Shown in pieces: positions 48,975 through 59,800 of a DNA stretch of 64,000 nt; the stretch's first letter is position 1, and every line of letters starts with the position of its first letter. The position numbers and the translations under genes were made by a program. Origin of the DNA: Lottia gigantea (lineage: Eukaryota; Mollusca; Gastropoda; Lottiidae); assembly GCF_000327385.1 (NCBI RefSeq), contig NW_008710694.1, forward strand, positions 1,118,778 to 1,182,777, given 5' to 3'. The notes under the pieces are model-generated. The model was not told the DNA's origin, did no database searches, and saw only the letters and a list, made by a program, of their open reading frames with translations.

Positions 48975-50250
48975 TTAGTTAGGACATGTTTCCGGAATAC
49001 AATCTTCATTTGGATTGGTGATACTGGCAAACTTATAACAACAGTTAGGCAGTTCAACGAAGCGGCATCCTTGCATACGTCCTGTTTTATGAAGAGCTGA
49101 ACCGATACTGAAACAAACAGCAAATGTACTTAATATTTCACTTTTAGCTGGGTATGCAAATACTTGATAAGGGGTTGAAAACCAAAACCGACTTTTGGAA
49201 GCACTGATTTCTGTGTATCAAATTGCCATATTTTCTACTTTGGTATTGTTCATTGGATATTAGCATAATGATTGTTAATCTTTCAGCGGCATATAAGAAG
49301 CACAAGATAGATAGATAAGACAATTTTATGGATAGATACTTGTGGTATATTTATTACTTCAACGTTTGAATGTGGTTCTCACATCGTCATCAGGAATATA
49401 ATAATAATTTTATCTATCCATAAAATTGTCTTATTTAAAATGATTGTTGTAAACATGATTTTAACCCAGTACCAGCGCCCACTGTTGAATATCAAGTTTG
49501 TTACACTTGAAAAGTAATTTTACAAAACCCTAAAGGGTGCTTCGGAGAGTTGGCCCGGTGTCGGCTGTCACCTGTTAATACCTAATCTCTTATGGATGGA
49601 AACGGTTTGACATTTTTGTTGTTGTTAAATATGGATATCAGAGCTAGAGAGTTCAGAAATTGGCCTTCAATGCTATACTTACCTTACACAGTTGAGACCA
49701 TATCTAAAAGAACAATTACAGTCGAAACAATCTGTTGTTCTTAAACTTTCACCAATATTCAAATAATTATCGCCCGCTTTACAATAATATTCGGGTACGC
49801 CATTTGCATCTATCAGACAAAAATATCATCATGAGTTTATATTCATTGCGAATATTTGCTTGGGTAATTATAAAACCATATTTTGATACTAGATGGTGAG
49901 TATAATTGCAATGTTCTATCTATCATAAAAACCCAATTCTGTTTTCGATGGGTTGCTTCGATGAAAAAGTTATGTTATTCAACTTCCCAACACCGCATAG
50001 CTGCCAAAGAAACCACAATACTGCAATACATGTAATTACGCAAAAAATCTAGAAATGAGAGTAAACTAATCAAATGCAGCGATAGGGTTTTATGCAACGA
50101 AATGCAAGTTTTTACCAATGGAAAAGTTGTCTTGGAGTAAAAATGAAAATTAATACCTAAAGACATTCGAAGTGGTGCTCCCCATGTGCCTGCGTCAGCC
50201 ACTACAGCTAGCGATCCCAGAATCAGAACCAAGCAAGTTAAATCAAACAT
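48975..50250 (-). CDS. Small secreted cysteine-rich protein, single-VWC / beta-microseminoprotein-like
   Basis: Three minus-strand exons, 50157-50250, 49683-49809 and 48975-49107, join in phase to 354 nt (117 residues plus stop). Residues 1 to about 20 (MFDLTCLVLILGSLAVVADA) form a clear signal peptide. The mature part has ten cysteines spaced C-x17-C-x2-C-x-C-x7-C-x14-C-x8-CC-x13-C-x4-C. The TTDCFDCNC segment and the later CC fit the VWC fold as found in single-domain VWC proteins (such as arthropod Vago) and in beta-microseminoproteins; I cannot decide between these. An AATAAA lies on the minus strand at 48931-48926, 44 bases past the stop, and an AT-rich TATA-like motif lies about 50-60 bases upstream of the ATG. 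Function unknown; secretion and disulphide bonding are inferred. It is head to head with C3. Confidence 0.85.
49316..49433 (-). ncRNA. Hammerhead-ribozyme-like relic within a 23-bp inverted repeat
   Basis: A perfect 23-bp inverted repeat (49316-49338 and 49411-49433, TAAGACAATTTTATGG plus GATAGATA) encloses 72 bp. On the minus strand this holds CTGATGA (49393-49387), a six-pair stem GATGTG-AGAAC-CACATT, then CAAAC where a hammerhead needs GAAAC. A short third stem (GTT-GAAGT-AAT) and a possible helix I (TATATT with AATATA) follow. One core base differs from the active consensus, so it is probably a relic. Confidence 0.4.
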
Positions 50251-51198
50251 AATGGTAGTTTGCTAGAGGTTGACAGCAAGGCGAACTATTTGGTTGTGAC
50301 CTATTATATGTAATTGTAAAGATAAACGGAAATTGCCGCGATCTAATAATGAGCTTCTATAGGAAATTTGGGTACTACGTGAATTCGACTACAGTAACCT
50401 TTATACACAATTCGGAAATATATTATCACAGTAGTATGAAGTAAAATTTAGTTTTCGAGTCCGAAAATCACAAATGAATCTCTTTTAGTGGAAATCATAT
50501 TCAAATTAGAATCAGACGTGATGCGGTATTAATTTTGTGGCAACCACGGTCTATATTAAACTTGTGGGAAGACATTCTACATTATATACCATTGCAAATT
50601 TACAATAAAATTGAAAACAGACTTGCATATCTGGTTCTTACGATCATTTTTGATCAAGAACGGTATTTCTCAACGTAAATTGATACACTGAGGACAAATT
50701 CTAACCGTAAGTCTATTTTGGGGAAACAGGACACATTGACCATAATGTATTTTTGACATTATCTTATCTAACTAAGTTCTCTTCTTTCATTTTAATTAGT
50801 CCATACAAAACAATTAATTAGGCCAAACGTAATTAAACTTTAAAGGAACAATTGAAGACTTCCTTTTGTTTTTTGCTTCGGTTCTTTTTAAGTTATTGTT
50901 GAGGGAAAATTTTGTGATCAGTTCTTATTTTCTATATTTCTGTTAATGTTTTGTATCTTTCACTCTTTTTTGATTCATCTTATATCAGTTGTTCACATCA
51001 ATCAAAAAAATAATCATAAAAAACTGTGATATGAAATGCGTCTACAATGTCAGAAAATCTAGGATTTTAATCAAAATCGTTTCAAATTTCCTTAAAATGA
51101 TAAAATCTTGATGTTGAATTTCTAAAATGGCCTAAATCATCAAGTATACAGATACAGGAAACAGGGTCAAGCAGACGACGTATATATTACAAGACAAA
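50251..51198. promoter_or_regulatory. Shared divergent upstream region of the VWC-like gene and C3
   Basis: The start codons of the minus-strand secreted gene (50250) and plus-strand C3-like gene (51199) point away from each other across 948 bp. No coding block or recognised repeat is seen inside. A TATA-like ACATATAATAGG-type motif sits near 50303-50313 for the minus gene. A TATATATT lies at about 51182, only some 17 bases before the C3 ATG, so it is probably not the C3 core promoter. Bidirectional control is inference from layout. Confidence 0.4.
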
Positions 51199-53858
51199 AT
51201 GGCTAACCGGATTTTACTTCTACCAAACATTTTATTTCTATTATTTGGATTAATTGAACGTTGCGAATCGACGAGGTAAGACTTTACTAAAATATCAGAA
51301 GTATGGAATGTAGAGATGTTAAATTTTGGTGGAATTTATTTCAGCGAGTCTGAAGTTTACATCCTTCAAAATTTGTTAAGAAACTTGTACCGAACATCAT
51401 TGTATCAAATAAAATACAATGATTTGGATTGTAAATTATCAATTTTTCTTTCTCTCCACCATCGTCGGCCCTTAATTTTCTTGTTTATAGTATTTATTTT
51501 GTTAATAAAACCTAACATTGTTGGTAACATACCACACGGTCCGAAAACACCCACCTGGTTGTACCACAGACGAGGTTCTCTAAGTTTTAATGGATTTTAA
51601 TGGACAGCAATCGGGGTTGTTTAGTTGAGACAACTGTATTTCAGGGACTAAAGCAGCACTTTGATTACAATAGGCAGACCTAAACAAAAACTATTATATT
51701 TATTTCCTAGTCCAGTATTTTTCGTTGTGGCGCCCAATGTGCTAAAAGTAAACGTTGAAGAGCTGATAACAGTAACGACATTTGGAGATGTTGAACAACT
51801 GGAAATGCAGATTTATCTTCAAGATTTTCCTGAACAGAAACATAACTTCTCACATCGACAAATTACTGTTAGAAATGGTACGTAAACTTATGTGAACCTT
51901 TACATATCAGAAATACGTTTGATAACAATAATAAACTCTATATTTTTCATGGGTCAGAATTCGACCCATTACACCAAAGTCCTGTTTCATATTAGGCACA
52001 TGGGATATAAGTGATACATTAAATGGATTGGTAAACAGATCCCAAATCTAAACAGCCATTTTTAACTATTGTATACATTAACTTAGAAGCCATGTATGTT
52101 CTCTTGCAGATGAAATTACCAACGTGACAGTGAAGTTGTCCGTGGAAGATGCCATGAGCTTAGAAGCAACAGCTCATTATATCTACCTTGTAGCCGAGTC
52201 ATCGTCACCCAATACCCCATTTAAACAAACTACTAAATTGTTACTAGATTACCATCCAGGATATATCTTTATACAGTCAGATAAACCCATTTACACACCC
52301 GGTCAAAAAGGTAATTGCCATCATGTTTATACACCCAGCTGAACAGGTAATTGTAATATGTTACACACCGGGTCAAAAAGACAATCATAATGCACTACAT
52401 ACACCCGGGTAAAAAGTTAATGGGATATGTAACACACCCGGTCAAAAAGGTAATTGCAATGTACTAAACACATGGTAATTGTAATGTGTAAAACACCCGG
52501 TCAAAAAGGTAATTACAATGTACTAACCACCCGGTCAAAAAGGTAATTCTGTATGTACTCGGTTGAAAAGGTATATGTACTTGTAATGTGTCATACACGC
52601 GGTCGAAAAGGGTAATTGCAATATGTCATACACACACATTCAAAAAGATAATTGAAATATGTCACATCAGATCAAAAAGGTAATTGCAATGTTATAATAT
52701 ACCCGGTCAAAAAAAGCCAAAAACGGTATGATGTTTTCAAATAAAAAATTTATTTACATTGTCCACTAATTTACTTGTATGTGCGCCTCATAAAAAGTGG
52801 TTGTTATATCCCTAATTGTTTTGCATCATCTCATAATAAACCAACGATCAGATTTGGTTTGTTTCTCGATTAAGATATAAATGATAAGTCTTTTGGGACG
52901 ATTGTGTTGACCTAATCAGATATTAATGAGATTTTGTTACTTTTTAGTAAATGTAAGAGTAATAGCACTAGATGAAAATACTCGCCCTGTAGATTGGCCT
53001 GTTCAAGTTGATATTGTAGTAAGTATTTTTTTACTCAAGCGGCGAATCGATTTTTCTTCTGTTTTTTTGTCTCCTATTTAATCTAACACGTTTTCCACCA
53101 CAGTCCTGTTCTAATGATGTTATTTCTACCAAATGAAAGTGTGTCAAGTCAAGCCCTCTTTTTTTATAACAATGACAAATTGGGGATAGCGAAACCCAAA
53201 GTTAAGCATTATTTTGTTCAAGAAATAATGTCATCGGAACATGCATGCTGTAGAAAACTTGCTAGATTACAATAGACACACAACAGATCACAAATAACGA
53301 GACTAGTATAGATACAAATTAAACCAGATCAGAACAATATTAAAGTATACGATACATTTCTCTTTCAGAACCCAGACGAGGTGACGGTAAGTCGATCTAA
53401 AAAGGAAGGAACAGTTGCCTTTCATTTAGAAGAATTAGAAATCCCTGATTATCCCGTGTTTGGTAATTACACAGTTACCGCTTCATTTGCTAACGGAGTA
53501 AGTATTTAAGCACAACATAGTACTTTCTTTTACCATAACAAAAATACTTGGATGTTTATCCAGACCCTAAACAGATGAATATATTCTCTTTGGACTCATT
53601 CTTAACCACAGTTCAGTGAGGTTTCTTGCTATCTGCACATGCCGTAAATCCAATATTTCAGTCAATCCCAATTTCCGAGTCGGATGTCCCGATGAGGATC
53701 TTGTTTTTTAAGGTAACACGAGAAATCGCTCAAAAGATTACAGGACGGTATCGGTACCAATTACAATTCTTCCCACTATGATAATCAACTTTATAATAAT
53801 TTCATAATTTTCTAGGTCAAAACTTCGTCAAGTATTAGATTTGAAGTTCGCGAATATG
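51199..53858 (+). CDS. C3: C3-like signal peptide and first macroglobulin domains (six exons)
   Basis: Exons: 51199-51275 (MANRILLLPNILFLLFGLIE, signal peptide), 51711-51877 (SPVFFVVAPNVLKVNVEEL), 52110-52310 (ending GYIFIQSDKPIYTPGQK), 52948-53018 (VNVRVIALDENTRPVDWPV), 53369-53497 (NPDEVTVSRSKK to TASFANG) and 53816-53858 (VKTSSSIRFEVREY). The GYIFIQSDKPIYTPG motif is the hallmark of the MG1/MG2 junction (GYLFIQTDKTIYTPG in human C3). All phases chain. The third exon's tail and donor are repeated in the following intron. Confidence 0.94.
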
Positions 53859-56800
53859 GTAAGTATTCCCGTTTATTATCATTATCCAATGCCTTATTCT
53901 CGTATAAAATTTAGTTATCTCCATCCTCATTCTGCATCTGCAACTCATCAGTATCAGCATCTGCACCAGTATCAGCATTTGCATCTGCATTTGCATTTGC
54001 ATCTGCATCTGTATCAGTATCAGTATCAGTATCAGTATCAGCATCAGCATATACATCTACATCTACATCTGTATCTGTATCATCATCTGTATCACCATCT
54101 GTATCAACATCTGCATCAGCATCTACATCTACTTCTACATCTACATCCTACATCAGCATAAGCATAAGCATAGGAATAGGAATCAGAATAACAGCCAGCA
54201 TCAGATTTGTCATCATCAGAGTCATCGTCTGAGTGAGCATCAGAGTGAGCATCAGCATCGTATCGTCTACATCTTCAGAGACAGCATCAGCGTCATCATC
54301 ATCAGAGTTAGCATCATCATAAGTCAGAGACTTTAGAATCTTCATCCTTCTTTATTTGTATGAACAGGGTCATCCGTATTACCAGAATCACCCTTCATCT
54401 GTTTCCGTAGAATCTTCGAAAAAAAATACATCTCCCTATCCATATCGCTACCTTTTGCATTCTCATTTCACCAATCAATAGACACTCATCCATCACACCT
54501 ATACATCGAGGATCTATTTCAGTCACCTCTATCAAAAATGTTAAACCTAAAACTTATATTCGACCATCCTTCGTTGTAAACTTGTCCCCAATTCCATCCA
54601 AAGCTTCGCACCGAAGTGTAGTGATAAGCGAACACAGCGAGTACCAGTTTACCTTCGTTGATGCTTTTCATTCTAGTATTACCACATTTTACTGTTTTAT
54701 TCGATGTTGAGGATGAATATCAAGTTATTCTACCAGATCATAAAGAAATTAAAGCTAATTTAAATGCCAGGTAATATTACATATCTTCTGCCATTTCCAA
54801 TAGTAAATAAAGCTATGCACTATCCCCCCAAAAGATCAGGTGGTTCGGATAATGAGCATGCCTTAAATCCACGCTTTCCTCATTGTGGAAAGCTGAATTC
54901 GCATTTGCATTGATTTCTGTTAATGTACTTCTAACAATATAGTTGTATTTCTAGGTATGTGTTTGGTAAACCTGTGAGAGGTCATATCACAATATCCTAT
55001 GGATTAGTTTGGCATGGTCATACATTTATACTTGGTAGACAACGAAATATTCAGGTAAATCGACTTGTGATATATAGTTAGATCATATACGTTAGGTTTT
55101 TAAAGAAGTTGACGGTGGGAAATTTAAACAATTAAGTGAGCCACGTAATAGACAATTTAAAGAATGCTGATTGGATGAAAAAAATGGCCTAGGTTTTAAC
55201 TTTGTATCATCTATTTTATGTGTTTTATGTATACATTATTAATGACCGATGAATATAATCATGTTTTCCCTGTTTACGCAGCTATCAATGTCAGGAACAG
55301 CTACAGTTACTATCAAAATCGAAGATATTCGTGTCGCATCACAATCGATGTGGTTTCCCAATGGTGGCAGGTTGTTCCTAGAGGCAGCTGTAACAGAAGA
55401 GGCTTCAGGACGAGTGGAACATGCAGTAGATCAAAGCATAGTATTTGCCAAATCACCTTATATTTTGAAGTTTACTCGATGTTCACGGTATTTTAAACCA
55501 GGTCTGCCATACGTTATACATGTAAGTTCGCATCTTTTTCATAAAAAATAAGGTTAGTGTTTAATTCATTTGGAATTTGAATGACAAAGGACAAAACTCC
55601 TCTATAAGTACATTTTAAATGATTAAAGAGATTATTGCTTTATACAGCATTGTGGAATTGTGACGTCGCTGAGTGAATGCGCCTAATCCCAATAAATTGT
55701 AGGTTGATGCAATAAGATCTAATGGTCAGCCAGCGCGCCATCTACCGGTTATCATTGAAGGTAAAGGGGAGGTAAAAGAAGAGACAGTTATCATTACACC
55801 ACTGATGGCTGATGATGAAAAACTAGAAACTGATGCCGATGGTCGCCTCGCTACAGAACTACTTCTACCAGCAGGCATTAAAACATTGGCTATAATAGTA
55901 AGTATATTTGAATAATTATTTAATAGTTTTTATCTAAATATATAGGGATTCTGTGGTGATATAGTTATGGCACCCGAATGATGAATATATATACTCATAT
56001 TGACCAGGTTTTGAGAATTAAAATTCATGTTCAATCTGAAAGGTAATATTCTTTTAAAACATTTTTTTTTCATTTCTGTAGATAAGAACCAAGATTCCAG
56101 ACTTACCGGAAGTAAATCAAACGGAATCGTACTTTGCTGCAGTACCATATTACAGTCCGTCTGATACGTATATGTCCGTCAGAGCTTTACCAACTGTTAT
56201 GGTAAGTATGTGGATCTAGAGGCTGAGTGACAAATTATGAGTTTCAAAAGAGGATGATTTTAAGGGGCGAATTGAGCAGCTCTTGGCTCCCTGGATCCAC
56301 ATCCCAATTATACCTTCCGGTGAATTCAATGAGACCAAAAAACAAAGCCCCAAAAGGAAGCATTGTAATCGAAATTTTGCGTCTCGTGTTCCGACCCCCA
56401 GGCCTTAGATTATGTAAGAAGCACGAAAGTTTTCTCGATATTCGACCAAAATTTAAAGAAAATTGTTTTATATAGAGATGCTTGGGAAGATATAATAAAT
56501 TTTGGAACAATTTAGATATGTGGTTATATTTCAGGACGAACCCAGTGCTATACCTTCAGTAGGTGAATTTATGACTGTAGAAACAATGAATACGGAGCCA
56601 GATCTCCTAGAGTACATCAACTTATTGGTACGTAAAAACTTATATTTTTTTACATTTATCTATTCAACGACTTATATTTAAACAGTGTTACCAAGATTCA
56701 GTTATCATCAGTATACGTTTCGTGATCATCATCGTAATTATCACCATTCACAATATCCTCTTCCGCTTCTTCATCCTTCCCTTCTTCCATCTTCTTCCTT

Positions 56801-59800
56801 AATCCCTCTTTTTGCTCCTCCTACTTGTTCTTCTCCGCTTCTCTTCGTCTTCCTGCTTCCCTTTATGCTCTAGTTCCTCCTCATCGTCCTTCTGCTCATC
56901 ATCATCAACATTACCATCTCCGTCTTATCCCCCTCCTTCTCATCTTTATCATCATCACCACACTCCAGCTCCTCCTTATCGTCCTCAAGCTCCCCTTTTC
57001 ATTTTCATCCCCATCATCACCAAACTCAAGCTCCTCCTCCTTATCATCTCCATCATCATCATCATTGTCATCACCAACCTCAAGCTTCCCCTCGTCTCCT
57101 CCTCCTTCTTATCTTTACATTGTCATCACCGACATCAAGCTCCACATCTTCTGCTCCACTTCCTTTCTCATCTTCATCATCATCACCAACATCAAGCTCC
57201 TTCTCATCTCCATCATCACCATCGTCATCACCAACCTCAAGCTTCCCCTTGTCTCCTCCTCCTTGTTATCTTTACATCCCCGACTTCAGGCTCCACCTCT
57301 TCTGCATCATCACAGCCACACTCATCTTTATCAGCAGTATCAACTTAAAGCTCTTCCTATTCTACTCTTCTTCCTCCGTCTCATCTTTATCACCATCAAC
57401 CTCAAGCTCTTCCTCTTCTCTCCCCCTCCTCCTTTTCATCATAATCATCACCATGGAATTCTATTTACACCTCAAGCATTATCATTATTATTATTATTAT
57501 TAGAGACTCCCATAACATGTTTATACTGCAGGTGATAGCAAAAGGGCGAATTGTTCACCATACCAGAACCAGAGCTTTGGCTGGTCAGAGAACCAACTTT
57601 TATATACCAGTAACATCTGATATGTCTCCCAGTGCAAGAATCCTTACGTTTTCTTTGCGAGGTACTGGGTCGGGATGTGAGGTAGTAGCGGATGCTACAT
57701 GGCTAGATATTGAAGAGCAGTGTGCTAACGAGGTAAGAGGAATGTTTCAGCCACTAATTAAATCAACACATCTCCATCGATTGTAAAGAATATCTTTAAA
57801 GATGGGTTTCCTTATTTTCATTTATGATATTGGAAATGCTATGCTTATATGAATAGAAGGTAGAGGTGTTCTAATGACGTGGAAAAGAACCAGTTTGTCT
57901 CAAATGTCCATAATTAATACATAATTAGCTAAATTAGAAGAGAATTACCAACAGAATTCAAAAGAGTGACCGATTAAGAAAGGTTAAAAATCCTTTTTTT
58001 TGTTTATCCAGACTGTTCAATCATGGACATTTATGATTGGTTAAAACTCTTAATTATATGCAATAAGAACATAATGATAGACTAAGAATACATGATAATT
58101 AATTAGAAACACCAGTTAATCAAATAGTTTTCTTAATTTGACACTCAAAAATACGGAAAACCATCTTTAAGTCTTGACATTTAGAGGTACATTTAAACCA
58201 TAAAAAAAGTTCAAATACTCTGATATATTTAAGTTATATCCCATTCAGAAATTTTTATTGATATACAATGGAATATTAGAAGCTATACATAAAAAATTTC
58301 ACAGACAGATAATTGTAAAATAACCATTACTTTTAACGTATCAATGTGGTCACACTGTCATCGGGAACATAACGATACTTCTAGAATATTTAGTAGAATT
58401 AAATGAATAGAATGGATACACATGTTTCAAACCCGCTTTTAACATGTGCTCCAGTTAAGCTTGAAGACAGACAACGATGGTTTTCTATATAAACCTGGTG
58501 ATGAAATGACGATTACAGTAGAAGCTAAACCTGATACCACAGTAGGTTTACTAGCTGTAGATAAAAGTGTTTATATTCTGAAGAACAAGAGGTTATCCAG
58601 AGAAAAGGTATGATGAAATGCTGAGTGATATCCATGAATTACAGAGAGTCCCCTCTGTTTAAAAAAAAAGGGATCCGAGCCGCAAAACGAAAGAGGCCTT
58701 TTTAAATGTGAATTCTTCATCAGCTTAAAGATTAAAATATTTATAAAAACACAATAGGTAAAGTTCTATTGAAAATGTCCTTTATGATACGTAGTGTTTA
58801 GAAACTAACACACAGGAATCTTTTTCTGCCAATTTGTTAATGTTTGCCTCATCATTTCTGAATTCCAGCTATTCACGTCAATAAGGGAACATGATCGAGG
58901 TTGTGGATATGGCGGTGGTAGTAATAGTGCCTATGTTTTTCAAGGCGCAGGATTATCCATTATTACCAATGCTGATATGAAGACTGAAACAAGATCATCA
59001 GAAGGATGCCCCGATAAAGCTGTAAGACGACGTCGATCAACCGGTTAGTATAGTTAAACTTCTACGAACGACCATAACCTTCAATCAACAGCTAATAAAA
59101 TCAATTTTTGAATGCATGGTTGGTCCTTGTAGCCACAGGACATACATTCAGACACGCGACTGTACATTATTGCAAAAGTACATCATCTTCAGCCGCAGAG
59201 GAGATAACCAGGCTTCAATGACTTGAAAATTGGTCAGTTTTCTTTTGGGTTAAATATATGGCGCATGACCCTTCAGAGCAATAAGTATTTGCTTATAATC
59301 ATTCTAAATTGTACGTGCATATAAAAGATATGATCCAAATGTCTCCTTTACATCTAGATGACCTAGTAAAGGAGCTATGTTGTAAGAAAGGTTTTGAAGA
59401 GATAAACCCTGATTTAAATAGATGTTTTAACGCAGCTAAATTTGTATATGAATCAACCAATTCTACTGTTTGTGCTGATGAGTTCTATAAATGTTGTAAA
59501 TATAAAACTCAGGGCGATGATGCCGGTGAAGGAAGTAAGTATATCATTGGTTCCCATAAATAAAAAAACAAGTACTAACGATCCGAACCGCAAAACTTAA
59601 CTTAAAATACAATACATTGATAGCAGCTAATAATATGATGGCTTGGAGTTATTCAACAGAATATAAAACATACCTAATGACATCAAGTATACCAGATCAT
59701 ATTTCGTCTGTGTGTGTCAAACAAGAGCGACAACTCTAAGTATATAATGATAATTACCGATCGATTGTGGATCTTGATACATCATTCCGTAGCTTCCAAA

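Noticed and set aside
53835-54345. Met/Leu-, His/Tyr- and Asp/Ala-rich frames on both strands
   Set aside because: Translation of a hexamer-type simple repeat in a C3 intron; all frames are open because the repeat words lack stops.
56685-57535. Overlapping Ser/Pro/Leu-rich open frames of 62-236 codons
   Set aside because: They sit in a low-complexity pyrimidine tract in three frames at once, inside a C3 intron, and have no family resemblance.
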